Source of the DNA: Hypomyces perniciosus
Taxonomy: Eukaryota > Ascomycota > Sordariomycetes > Hypocreales > Hypocreaceae
NCBI GenBank assembly: GCA_008477525.1
Contig: SPDT01000003.1
Span: forward strand, 3,968,001-4,032,000
DNA: 64,000 nucleotides
Direction of reading: 5' to 3'
Shown here in pieces: positions 48,216 to 59,436 of this stretch (its first letter is position 1; every line of letters begins with the position of its first letter). The position numbers were made by a program, and so were the translations under genes. The notes beneath the pieces are model-generated. The model worked only from the letters and a program-made list of their open reading frames with translations. It searched no databases and had not been told where the DNA came from.

Positions 48216-49550
48216 GGGGGATCAAGGGTATTCGCGAGTGACGCTCAATTTGGAGGAGGAGGAGGAGGAGGTTGCCGTCGTCTTCGCTGTTGTTATTGTT
48301 GTGATGACTGCGAAGGGTCACGATCTGGAGGGTGGCGTCTCGAGCTGCATCTAAGCATGTAGGCCAAATGCGTGGAGGTGGGGGATTGTCGCAGGTAAAG
48401 TTGATAGCGGACTTGTCGTACCTGCGACAGAGAAGAGCTGAGACGCTGGCTGCCCAATTGACGCAACTGCGCAGAAGCAGGAATACTGTTGTCTGGTGTC
48501 TTCACCAAAGATGCGACGGAAAAAAAAAAGTGAAGGAGAACAAAGTAGCGTCCAGGATTAAGGAGAAGGTCGTGCGCGTGTAGCAGCAGCCAGCTGAAGG
48601 CAGACTTGGTGGGACAGTGACTCCAGGAGAGGGACGTCGTTCATCATTCCTCGGCGCCTGCAGTTCGCCTTGCCATGCACACCAACTATTAACTAAAGCC
48701 GGCCGCCTGTAGCTCGGGTGGCAACGGACAAATCAGCGGCCGCAACAGGCCCTGCGCAGCACTAAGCTTTGCTGGTCCAGTGGCCCAGTGCTTTTTTTTT
48801 GCCTTCTCTAGGGCTGTTTACAGGCCCTCTCTTGCTGCAGATCCACTGGACCACATGCCCCAGTGCCGCAGATGTGCATGCAGACACGCAAACACGACAA
48901 AGGATGGTGACGATGGTCAAGCGGACGCTGGGGACCACTCGTTCGTGCTTTTTGTTCTGCGCCGTCCAGTGGGTATCGGTGGAGTGTTTGGCTGTTTGTC
49001 AACTTTGCTGCCTTTAGCCGGTTTGCTTCTCAGGACAAGCATCTCAATCTCATCTCTGGTGTCTTACGTGCTGAAGAGACAACGCCACTCGGACAGACGC
49101 TGCTACTAACGCAACGGACTCTCAGTTGTTTCGATTGAACGAATGCAGCATCCGGTCTATCCAGAACCGTAGAAAATATTTTTAGACCACACACTGAAAG
49201 ACAGTGTTGTGTGACACCACGGTCGGATCCACCAACCGATTGGCTGTCACGACACACACTTGTTGATAACAGAGACAGGTCCTGTGATGGTCTCTCGTGA
49301 TCCAATCCATCACAAGTTGCCTGACCCCCTTTCGGTAAAACACCGGCTTGTAGAGCTCCCCTGTCCCGCCCCCACCAACCCCACGCCAGACAAACAGCTT
49401 CAAACTTGAAGCTCTGTTGCTTGCATCTTCACCTTCACTTTTACCTTCACCAACAAGTGAAACATCCCCCCACTCCAACCTCTCCTTCATGGCACCGCCG
49501 TGACTACAATCACCGTGGCGTCAACAGCTGCAGCACACGATGGAGTGGGC
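48216..49550. other. Divergent intergenic region, 1.3 kb
   Basis: Upstream of the BTB gene (minus) and the TilS-like gene (plus). A perfect 10-bp inverted repeat GGTCCAGTGG / CCACTGGACC lies at 48774-48783 and 48843-48852. No gene is supported. Confidence 0.5.
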
Positions 49551-51669
49551 ATGCAGGCCCACGTCTTCCACCATGCGCCCAAGCCCATCTCTCCCCATGA
49601 ATTCCGGGACGCAGTCATGGCGGTATGTCGACCGCGATTCCCCACAGTTCGATATGCCCGGTCACAGCGAATAGGTAACGACTAATCAATTGCATTACCG
49701 GTACGATGAGTGGAAAGCGGCAGGCTGACTACTCTGTTTCGAAGCAGCCTTGGCCATTAGTGGGGGAGTGGATTCCATGGCAATGGCATTTCTCTTCGCT
49801 TCTCTTCTGAGGGTATACAGGGGTATCAAGATAGCTGACAACCCTGCTGAGAGTGCCTATGCCATCATCGTCGACCATAAACTGCGTGAGGGGAGCTCTA
49901 CAGAAGCATCACAAGTGGCCCGTGAACTCAAAAGGATTGGTCTCAAGGCTGTTGTCAAACCTTTGAACTGGAAGGAACAGAGATGGCGGGGCATCGAACC
50001 AAGCACCCTTCCCAATGTCGAAGGTCTCGCGCGGACAATGCGATATCAGACTCTGGGAAATACCTGCAGGTATCTCCAGGCGAGCAGCCTCTTCTTTGCC
50101 CATCATCGCGATGATCAATACGAAACTGTCTTGATGCGTTTGCTTGCTGGGCATGGATACCGTGGCCTGCAAGGTATCCGGGAGGCCAATGCGATACCAG
50201 AGTGTTATGAATTACACGGTGTCTACAAGAGCGGTTTGCTCGATGATCAAATGCAGCAGGATCCGTTCTTGAGTTTCAAGCCTCCTGCCCGCGAGATGAA
50301 GAGGCTGCGTTATATCCTCAGGGATAATAAGGCAGCCGAGCCGTGGGACCAAATCAAAACATATTTGGGCATGAGCGATGTGTCTGCTCACTTTCCTGGG
50401 CATCTAACTCGTGACCCTGATCCGCGTGTGCCGTATCTGACTCCGTTGAATAGCGAAGATGGGGGTGTCATGATTTATCGACCACTCCTGGAGTTTGACA
50501 AGGATAGGCTGATCGCCACTTGTGAGGCCAACAATGTGCAGTGGTTTGAGGACCATACCAATAAGGACCCCACTCTCACAACTCGAAACGCAATCAGACA
50601 TCTCACCAAAGTCCATGAATTACCCAGGGCCCTACAAAAACCGTCTATTCTTGCGTTGGCCCAAAGATCGAAGCGGAGGGTACGCATAGAGGAGGCAGAG
50701 GCGCATCGGATGCTCGTTCGTGGAGCTGTCATCAAGGATTTCGATCCCAATGCTGGTACCTTGCTTGTCGAATTACCTACGCTTCGGACCAAACCACCTC
50801 AGCGGAGACGTCCATTTGCCAAGGCCAGAGAAGAAGCGCGCAGACCATTCTACCGGCTGACAGCTGCGATTGCCATCCGGAAGCTCATTGAATTTGTGAC
50901 CCCCGAGCGCCATCTGCCCCCCTTGGTGAACCTGGGTAATGTCGTTGACCGACTCTTTCCACAACTGTCGTCATCAGCAGAGGAGGATAGTGTGCGTTTG
51001 CATCCAAAGGCCTTCTCAATAGCCGGGGTTCTCTTTGATCCTGTCTTAAGTTCCGAGGCAACAAGGTGGTTTCTATCCCGAGCTCCATATCCTTCCCATC
51101 AACCCCTGCCGGAGCGAAAGTTACCTGGCTATCTCAACTACAAACAGGGTGTGCTTAGGCCAGAGATAGACGACCAGCCAAATCGGCATGGTCATTGGCG
51201 CAGCTGGAAGACAGCCAAGATATGGGACGGCCGATTTTGGATCCGAGTTAGCGCTTGTGTCGCTGCTAGGTTCCATGTGCTCCCCTTTCAATTGACATAC
51301 GCCAAACCCTTTCGAATGGCTCTACCTCCAAGGGAACGGGCAAGGCTAGAGCAAGCTCTCAAATATTATGCACCAGGGAAAGTGCGATACTCACTACCGG
51401 CGCTCTACAGTGTAGAAGATCCGAGCGATGGCGACGACACAGGACCTGTCCTGACTCTACTTGCCCTCCCAAGCTTGGGGGTTCATGTTCCGGGACTCGA
51501 GAGGTGGGTCAAATATGAGGCGAGGTATAAGCACGTCGATGTCACGCTTCTCAGACCTGCGGAGAGAGACAGCACGACGCGATCGGCAGGCTATCTGCGC
51601 CAGTACAACGCGTCACGACTTGTACGGGAACAAAAGGCAGCAAGAAAAATAATAAAAGAGGCTGAATGA
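49551..51669 (+). CDS. tilS: tRNA(Ile)-lysidine synthetase-like PP-loop ATPase
   Basis: A 681-aa TilS-type N-type ATP pyrophosphatase, expected to convert the wobble C of mitochondrial tRNA-Ile(CAU) to lysidine. Two exons: 49551-49674 and 49748-51669. The junction forms RIALAISGGVDSMAMAF, the PP-loop SGGVDS. Other family motifs are IIVDHKLREGSSTEA, LFFAHHRDDQYETVLMRLLAG (HxxDDQxET), MIYRPLLEF and NKDPTLTTRNAIRHL. The C-terminal half is a fungal extension without a known domain. The first ATG in frame gives MQAHVFHHAPKPISPHEFRDAV; a strong matrix-targeting leader is not obvious, so a different start is possible. Mitochondrial location is inferred from the family. Confidence 0.88.
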
Positions 51670-51911
51670 ATAATATTTGTAACACTATCGCATAGAGCAA
51701 TCCTCCCATGGTAGCGGACCGTCGCTACCAGTGTCGAGGGCGACCGATCGGCCGAGAAGACTGGCTTGAACCAATTCAATCCAATCAGTCGTATTAACAG
51801 ATCTTTTCAGACTTGTCTCTTCTTATTGACAAGTTTAGATCCAGAGGAATCCGTTGCAAAAAGGCGTTTTCTGTCGACAAGGGGCGAACCGTGACGATAA
51901 CAGCGAGAGTG
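51670..51911. other. Convergent spacer
   Basis: 242 bp between the TilS-like and bZIP stops. Nothing specific is seen. Confidence 0.4.
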
Positions 51912-52868
51912 TCAATCCAGACATAAATCGGTATCATTATTCACCGATTGTATGGGCTGAGCCAAAAGGGAAGCCGAACCTACTTGCCAACCTTTCACCC
52001 CGTTCTCCACTCCGTGTTCCGTGGTTGATGAATGCATTCGCAGAATCAAATCCGCTGCAAGGCCCTTGAAGTGCTGCTGAATCAACTCACAGCCAGAGTT
52101 CCCGTGCACCATGAGCATGTTTTTGAGGACGTATACCTCGGCCTGTAGGTCAACAAGTATGCCACAGAGCTGGCGATTCATGCCTTGCAGCTTCTCATGC
52201 TTGGATGTAAGTTGCGAGACAGCTTTGCGTTTCTTGCTCCGGCATCTGCCTGCGGCAATGCGGTTCTTTTCGCGTATTCGTGAGCGTCGTGAGTTTTGTC
52301 GGGCCTCCTCCTTGAGATGCTCATCATCTTCGCCTTCATCTTCATCATTATTGTTTCCCTTTTTGCCGCGAGTGTTGTCCCAATCATCATAAATTACGGC
52401 CCGTCGTTGTCGCTTTGGCTTCATTGGCGTTTCCGTTTTCTGTAAGTCTGCAGGCCGCTTTGGAGGATTTCTGTGTCTCTTACAGACTGCAGGTTGGGTA
52501 GTGGTTTTCGGCGAAGATGTCTCGTCGAAGGTGGATTTTGTCTTGCTACTTTTGCTTGGTGAGGATAGATTGGATCCATCGACACTTGAAGAAGACCTCC
52601 TTGACGAAAAATCGCCATCCACATCGATGTTCTCATCGTCGGGCATGCCGCAATACCCATTTCCGGAGTTCTCATCATATCCGGTGGGCCATTCTGGAGC
52701 AGCCAGAAGCCCCTCGAGACTTATGCAGTCGCAGCCCAGCCCCTGATGCTCCAGCAGGCCTTGACATACATTGGACCACTGGTGAATGTTGTCGCTTCCG
52801 CCGTCAGCGTTTGTGTCTCCGGTAATTCCTAGTCCCCAAGTCGAATTGTGGAGCTCTTCCGTGTCCAT
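51912..52868 (-). CDS. ATF/CREB-type bZIP transcription factor
   Basis: A 318-aa nuclear factor. The start is the ATG at 52868 (MDTEELHNSTWGLG); the frame reaches further upstream only through a TTG. The N-terminal half is acidic and Ser/Thr-rich. A basic stretch KRHRNPPKRPADL precedes the bZIP. The basic region RIREKNRIAAGRCRSKKR (around residues 195-212) has the ATF-type N-x2-AA-x2-CR core and is followed by a zipper through SQLTSKHEKLQGMNRQLCGILVDLQAEVYVLKNMLM. The motif after it, MVHGNSGCELIQQHF, resembles the H-x-x-C-x-C region of fungal AtfA-type factors. It is divergent from AtfA itself and may be a lineage-specific paralogue. Targets are unknown. A long empty spacer lies upstream. Confidence 0.85.
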   Translation of the reverse strand: MDTEELHNSTWGLGITGDTNADGGSDNIHQWSNVCQGLLEHQGLGCDCISLEGLLAAPEWPTGYDENSGNGYCGMPDDENIDVDGDFSSRRSSSSVDGSNLSSPSKSSKTKSTFDETSSPKTTTQPAVCKRHRNPPKRPADLQKTETPMKPKRQRRAVIYDDWDNTRGKKGNNNDEDEGEDDEHLKEEARQNSRRSRIREKNRIAAGRCRSKKRKAVSQLTSKHEKLQGMNRQLCGILVDLQAEVYVLKNMLMVHGNSGCELIQQHFKGLAADLILRMHSSTTEHGVENGVKGWQVGSASLLAQPIQSVNNDTDLCLD

Positions 52869-55800
52869 TTGTACTTGTGAGAGATGAACCGATGTTGTAG
52901 GTACTGGCAATTGAAGGCAAAAATGTGTGTATCGTACTGCTGAATATGGCAGGGGCTGTATTTATATTCGTAGTGGTGGTCTTATCGAGACATCGAGAAC
53001 TACCTAGTCACAACTCAGAATGGCCACCAGGACGATGCCAAGCCCTTCACCATGATGCGATGAGTCAAGTTTGCGATCTTCACAGAAAAGGGTATTATAG
53101 ACCAGGATTTATTGCATACTAGAATAGAGAAATGATCCATAGGAATAACAACTAGTAGAAGGCAGTAAGCTATGGCTACAACATGTGGAAGACATCCACA
53201 AAACGAAACAAGGATGGAGGGCAAGATCATCATGAGGGGCTTGATAATTTCTCTGGTACCGGTCTCGAACACATGCAAAATGGCCCTTGGTCTGTCTGCC
53301 GCGCGGTGATGATGACGGGTGATGCAAGAGCTGAAGTAGTAGTTGGGTTTTCTTAGGCTGGGGAAAAGGGGCGAAAAATACCTGTGTGTCAAGAGCTGGG
53401 CTTCTACTCTCGGATTGGGTGGACGGATATGGCTCCGGGAGGTGAAAGGCTGGCCCAATGTGGAATTATGGCATACTAATTGGTAGGGAGATTCGGAACG
53501 TGATCCGAGGGTGTTGACATCACCAGTGATGCCGATGGTTGGCTCTGGCTGCTACCTAACTTTATCGGCTCGAAATCACAGGTCTGCCTCGGCTGGAGAG
53601 GCTAAAGGTTATTCTAGTATGTGATGTTTGCATGCATGGAATGTCATGTGATAACTAAGCCTGAGCTTTGGAGAGGGAGGTGGGTGTGATGATGCTGAAA
53701 AGGGGGCAACGTGATGGTTCGATTCTTTAGTTTGTGATGTGGCGAGATGGGCCTTGGGATTTCCTTGTTTATTTTGGAGTGTTGGGTCCAATAGTCTGCT
53801 CAAGAGGAATGGATCACGGAATCGGACTTCTCAACGGCTGGCAAATATTCACCAGATGTCTCGGAAAGGACTCTGAACAGATACCTACCTATATCCCAGA
53901 GGGGTTTTTGGTTTGCTACTTCGTACGGTACTCTACTTATTAGTAGTAATCACCCCAAAGATAGCTCCCACTCTTCTTCCACATCATGTCAGGAGTAGTA
54001 GAGCCCAATCTGTAACACTGCGAGCGAAGAACAACATGGTCCGAAGCTCACCGTATGCTTAGGTGGCCTTGTTGGTACCCAAGACATACATTGGGCCGTA
54101 ATTTAAAGTGAATCAATGTGGAATTTCGTTCACTGGAAGAGCGTTTGCAGTCCAAACGTGAACTATCACGGCGAGTTCGATAACATCACGCCCGAATTCT
54201 CAACCGCCACTTGATGGAGACGCAAACCCCCTTCTGCTCTCAAATTATTTAATAGCTGATAGCGTAAAATTTCCGGATTTTCTTTGACTTCTCGCAAGCT
54301 CTCGCAAATCGCTAAACGAGAAAGACAAGATTTGCCTGCTGCAAATTGTCTCGTTGGATTTATTCATGAACAGGCACCCATGGCAAATTCTCAGTAACAC
54401 AGCATCATCACCAGTTCATAAAAATATTCCAAGTTACTAGATGGGTATGGTCATTCTCTATCCTCTATTCGTCAAGTATTTCCCAACGTACCTATCAGAA
54501 GGGGAGCTGGCCCCATTGCAGCTTCATCGGATGCAGCCTCCCAAAGAAGTTGGGCAGCATTCATAAATTTCACTACTCGGGGGGGTCTCAAAACGGGCAT
54601 CCCCGTCCTAGTGTGCTAGTGAATTAGGACGGGCATGGTCGTTTTTGAGAGCGAATCGCATTCACGAGAGGTACATATTCACACCAATATATTGCGAAAA
54701 GGGGGGCGGCTCTGAGTGAGAACTGCTAGAGAGTGCAGATGCCTCTCTACCCTATCACCATCCTCACTAGCCCGTACATGTAGGTAGGACATAATTCTTC
54801 CAGCTGATGTTGGGTCATGATGACATTTTTGCATGCCTGAGGAGTACGAATAGCCCGACGACTGCTATGATATTTGCCTCACAAAATGGGGTGTGATGGC
54901 GATAACGCTTGAGTGATTGGGCTGGATTAATTGGAAAAAAGGAGGCGCAGGCAGGCAAATTTTTTTGGACATGTTGCCACGCTGCGTTGCCAAGAAAGAA
55001 TACGCCCTATTCAATATTATTTTTCTCCTTATATATCACACGATGTGTCCGTCGATACAGCTGAAGTAGGGGTCTTTCAGCCAAGGACAAAACGAGAGGA
55101 TAACAAATATCATTAAAAAAATGCAACTACCTTATGAACAATACATGATAAACGTGCCGAGGCCTGCCAGGACTAGTTACCTTCCTCGTTACTCCTGATG
55201 CTCTCTGGAAGGTGCTGGCGTCCTGCGCAGTTGCCTTCATTTCCACCTGGGAATGCGGAAAAGGAAATAGGAAAGAAAGAAACGAAAAGAAGACACCTGA
55301 ATCATGTGTGGCTCTCATTCCCCCAAACCATCTTCATCATCGTCAAGAGCTGACTTTTGGTATGAAAGCGTGCGATCCGATATGGCGAGACAAGAAACAA
55401 TCTGTGATAAGACCAGCCGTCATCCCGAATCCATCCTGGGATTTCCTTGTTTTTGTCCTTTGGCCCGATTTTTCATCAAGCGAAACCTTCAAGTCAGAAC
55501 GATTCCGCCAGGGCTCGTAGTTGCCAACGCATGGGAAATGGAAAAGAAAAGAGCATGAAGAAATGGGCATGGCCAAGCGGAGTTGAGCATGTCAAATGCG
55601 TTCGAGTTCAAGAACAGACAGTCCCATCTAGTCTTGCCTCACCTTGGCGTCGTTGCACCCCGTGGAGGCACAGCGCCCTTCTTCGACAGTTACACATTCA
55701 TTCAACGAGGTACATACGCATCGCCACCGATTAACCCGTCGATTTGCCCCTTACTCCGTACAATGGTACGAATCACTGGACCTGCAGCGACTACAAGGGC

Positions 55801-56153
55801 CCGTGCCCAGTAACATCAGGAGTTACTGCGCACGAGAGTGAGGTAATAGGCATGACCATGGCCACGCATGGCCTTCAAGCTGATGGCCACCGCGCCGCAT
55901 GTGATTGGGAGAAAGTGCCTCCAGCCGGAGTCGATCATTGTGCTCTAGGGGGCGATGAGCCTTGGTCTCGGAACTTGAGCAGGATGCTGCACAACTCACC
56001 ACAAACCGTTTGCACTGATCACTAGGTACCGGTGACCACTTCGCAAAACACCAGGAAGCACAGTCAGAGAAGCAATATGCCAAAAACAAAGGAGTGATGA
56101 GGAATTTCCGACGTGGGCAAACCGTCTTACACTTCAATGACAGGCTTGGCGAC
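52869..56153. other. Intergenic 3.3 kb upstream of bZIP gene
   Basis: No gene with recognisable features. It is locally AT-rich (about 54240-54420) and holds a fold-back element (54586-54650) and a TACGGAGTA word at 55752. Much of the 5' half is probably bZIP promoter and leader. Confidence 0.5.
54586..54650. repeat. Imperfect inverted repeat (fold-back)
   Basis: Arms 54586-54610 and 54625-54650 are reverse complements except for one single-base gap and three mismatches, with a 14-nt loop. Ends are TCTCAAAA and TTTTGAGA. It may be a MITE-like remnant or an RNA hairpin. Confidence 0.75.
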
Positions 56154-56996
56154 TCAGTATCGATAACTACGTTGCGACTCGCGATGTCCCCGGGGCCGAG
56201 ACCTCTCTTCCATTGCGATATACTGTGCCCGGTTGCGATTCCTTGGAGGTACACTGTTGATACCGTCTCTTGGCTGAGGTGCTTCGTGGTACTCTCTGGC
56301 GTTCCGGAATACGCTTTGGCTTATCAGGCCCTTCTCATAAATATGATCGAGGAAGAAGTGGTCGGGACGTATCTCTCTCATCGTCTGACCTTGACGAAAG
56401 TGATCCGCGATATGACGAATACGTACGCCAAGGTTGGCCTTGTTGTCTTCGTATCCAACGGACCTGGCCTCGAAATGCATGTGGTCACAAAACCAGCATA
56501 TACAGTGTTTGGGCAAGTCTCCGCGCAGATGTTGGGATACGACATGCTCTACCCAAGCTACATCTTGGTCGAGCTCAAACGTCTCATTACAACCGGTGAA
56601 CCAGAAGAATTCGCATGGTAGGGGCGAACCCTGGAGTTCAGAGGTCGTTTGCTCCAGCAGTGCCGTTTCGAAAGGCGGAAGAGCGGGCCGTTGCATCGCC
56701 AACGGCTCGGGACCCAATAGTGAAGGAGCCGAGGACATGGAATATTGCGAAGATTCCTCGAACCTCTCAATGTCTGTAGGAGTGGAGGGAGCCTCATCGC
56801 TCCCAAGAGAAGGTGGATACGCCACCGAGTTTCGGGGCCGGGATCTTTCGGCATCTGATAATTGAAGAGACGAAGCGTACCGAAAACTGCGACGTTGGAA
56901 TGTAACATCGTTCCGTGCTCCAGGGGGTAAGGACACAACTTGTTGGAGGGTATCCAGAAAGTGGTATATGCTGTTGGCATCGAGGTTCCCCGCCAT
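56154..56996 (-). CDS. Cys/His-containing fungal protein of unknown function
   Basis: A single-exon 280-aa protein. The N-terminal half is Ser/Pro-rich. A compact domain spans about residues 125-240: CEFFWFTGCNETFELDQDVAWVEHVVSQHL, then KHCICWFCDHMHFEA, then VRIRHIADHFRQGQTMREIRPDHFFLDHIYEKGLIS. The Cys-x6-Cys, later CxCxxC and following His residues suggest a zinc-finger-like fold. I associate this block with a family expanded in Aspergillus and related moulds. The tail is Arg/Ser-rich (RSRPRGHRESQRSYRY). No function is assigned. Confidence 0.7.
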   Translation of the reverse strand: MAGNLDANSIYHFLDTLQQVVSLPPGARNDVTFQRRSFRYASSLQLSDAERSRPRNSVAYPPSLGSDEAPSTPTDIERFEESSQYSMSSAPSLLGPEPLAMQRPALPPFETALLEQTTSELQGSPLPCEFFWFTGCNETFELDQDVAWVEHVVSQHLRGDLPKHCICWFCDHMHFEARSVGYEDNKANLGVRIRHIADHFRQGQTMREIRPDHFFLDHIYEKGLISQSVFRNAREYHEAPQPRDGINSVPPRNRNRAQYIAMEERSRPRGHRESQRSYRY

Positions 56997-58176
56997 TTTT
57001 GACTCTAACGGGTATTCGAAACGTCGATAATTGGACGAAATGTGTTGTTCAATAATTTCCGAAGACTGGTTGAAGGTAGTCTTGCTGCAACCAGCACGCG
57101 ATGATGGGCGAGAGAGGTAGAGTCGGGGCGGTGCCTGTGACAGCTAGTATGTGCAAACAGCAGCGGTTGGGCCGGCTCGTCCAAGAAAGGGGTTGAAAAA
57201 AAGGCAGGAGAATTGGACTCTGGCTCCAAACGGAGGGAGAGAGAAAGTGATGAGGTCAAATGAAGAAGAGAATGAAGGAAAGGAAAGACGACCTGGCTCC
57301 AGCACTTGGACACGCCGGACGTTGCAGTCATTAAAAAGTGCGATGGAAGTGCGCAGTCGATTTATGAGGAGAAACCCACATGGCTACGGAGCATATTATA
57401 TCTACGATGGAACTAAAATATTATAGGACAGTGGTGACATTGGGCCTCTACTGCGGCGGCCACCACTCCTCGATATTGTTTGGATACTAACGAGACTTGG
57501 CTAATGTGGCAGGGGGACGGGGACTACGTCTACCATTCAGCGGAAGGAAATAACTGACAATCCAGATGTTGTGCTGCTGTTGCTGATCGCGGTCACCGAG
57601 CATGATTTGGGCAACCGGCTGGTAAACAATACACACTCGTCTTGGGCCGACATACATGGAAAGAGAGAAGAGAAAACTCCAATGATGGGGTTGAACAAGA
57701 CGTCGCCAGCCTTCAGGTCCTGCGAAAGTGTCGTATCATAGCTGCAATTCGAATCTCGACGAATAATATAGCGGATTCTCACCGGATTTGCGATCAAAGT
57801 GGTGTCACACCACCAGTACCAGGTAATCAACGTGGCCGATTATACAGTGGCCGCAGCCGTGCACCGTTCAGCCACACGGAATTGGCTTCTTGATTGTGTG
57901 CTGGGAGAATGAGGTGGAATTGGCTGTCTACCAATGGCCAAGTGTGAGTCTGGAAACCTACATGATGTTTGGTATCCGTGGCATGTTGAGCAGTCGTGTG
58001 GCTTACGGAGCGAGACGAAAATGCAGCGGACTATGTGTTCTACCGGGGGAGATCAGGTTGAACCTCATCTGCGTTCCGGGTCGTTGAGCGATCTGGGGGG
58101 GACGAAGGAACGTATCCCTCCAGGGAAAACCAGAATGCCGAGCTGAGATAAAGCTCCTGGGAGAATCTCCAACTAC

Positions 58177-58196
58177 AGCTAGCTAGCTAGCTAGCT
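58177..58196. repeat. (AGCT)5 repeat
   Basis: Five perfect AGCT units, self-complementary. Confidence 0.95.
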
Positions 58197-58552
58197 GGGT
58201 GGGCTTGCTTGGGGACGAAGCCATCCTATGTGTGAACAATGATGGTGGGGGCAGCGCTGAAACCCTGTCATTTCTCATTTTGCGGCTCAATTGGAACCTC
58301 CCTCCACCCTCATGGATGTCGACCCCTCTTCGCACTCCGCATACAGGACGAATACCAAGTGGACACGAATGACACTTCTTTTCCAATCTATGTAGTTCAT
58401 TTTATGAGAAAGAAGCATATGAAAGGCATGTTGGTTGCCTGACGAGAGCTGACTTTTTGCAGCAATTCGACTCGGCATAGAGGCATATCAGGCCGGCCAC
58501 TGAGGTTCTGACTTTCAGCGGCGATAGCCAACTCCATCCACATCATTAGTAG

Positions 58553-58623
58553 ATTACTCTAGCTTCCAGCGAAGTCTGGATACAACGCTTAGGTATCTAG
58601 GCTTCACTGGAAGCTAGAGTAAT
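58553..58623. repeat. 71-nt near-perfect hairpin
   Basis: Arms of 31 nt (58553-58583 and 58593-58623) flank a 9-nt loop. Of 31 pairs, 28 are Watson-Crick. Read as plus-strand RNA, two of the remaining three are G-U wobbles and one is C-A. All three differences are transitions. Ends are ATTACTCTAG and CTAGAGTAAT. It could be a microRNA-like precursor, a MITE or another fold-back element. Confidence 0.85.
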
Positions 58624-59436
58624 AAGGATAATAATGTGGATGTGCGGTCTTTCGCATGTGTTTCGTGCGATGCCACCTGTCTTGATCGAAAAAAGGTCAA
58701 ATGCGCACCGCTTCTTTGCTTACATGCATTCCCCCATTTCCATAACGGAGGTTCTCATCAACAGATTGGCTATAATACCCCGACAGAAGCTCATCGGGCC
58801 CCAAATGTCGGACGACTTTCTCTAGCAGCCCTGTCTAGTGAAACCTCGGAGCATTTCGGTGCAGACGTCAGATGGGAACCATTAACGGGGAGAGCTGAGC
58901 CTGTCTGCAAGCATCAGGGGGGGACTTTAGTCATTGGATAAAGCCGATGCTGTGTTCACTGACCTCGACCAGTGACGCTAATAACACAACAGATGTTGCC
59001 CTCCTCTGTGGTGTGGTGTTGCATCCTCAGCGTTTGAGGCTATCCCCATTCCTCGGGGAAAATATTGCGTTATGGTCCGGGAATAGATGATGAAACAGAT
59101 GACGGAGGATATTCCGCGCCTCATCGGTTGACATTGCCCAGGTAGCGTAGCATGACATCGGATTGGACTGGGCTCAAGTGTCCCCGTTTGGCAATCCGGC
59201 CCGTATTCCGTCTCGGTCGGTACCACAGCCAGCGGGGTGGCGAAGGCTACTGTCTTAGCTAGGCTTTAAGTTGGAGGCTCTGCGGAGTGGCTTTGTTGGA
59301 ACGTGGCTGGCTGGGGTCATTTCGATCCCTTTACGCCTATCACTGCTTGAGAGGACCAACATGTGTTTGTGCGGGTGTGGACAGAAGAGAGTTGAAGCCG
59401 AGGCATGTGCTCCGTACTTGGAATATCCAAAGTTTA

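Larger units (their letters stand above)
56997..59436. other. Intergenic 2.4 kb
   Basis: Between the Cys/His protein start and the coiled-coil gene stop. It contains an AGCT repeat (58177-58196) and a 71-nt near-perfect hairpin (58553-58623). The minus frame 57537-57830 (97 codons) has no known motif and is not called. Confidence 0.5.

Noticed and set aside
57537..57830. 97-codon minus-strand frame with hydrophobic segments
   Set aside because: No recognisable domain and no supporting exons nearby.
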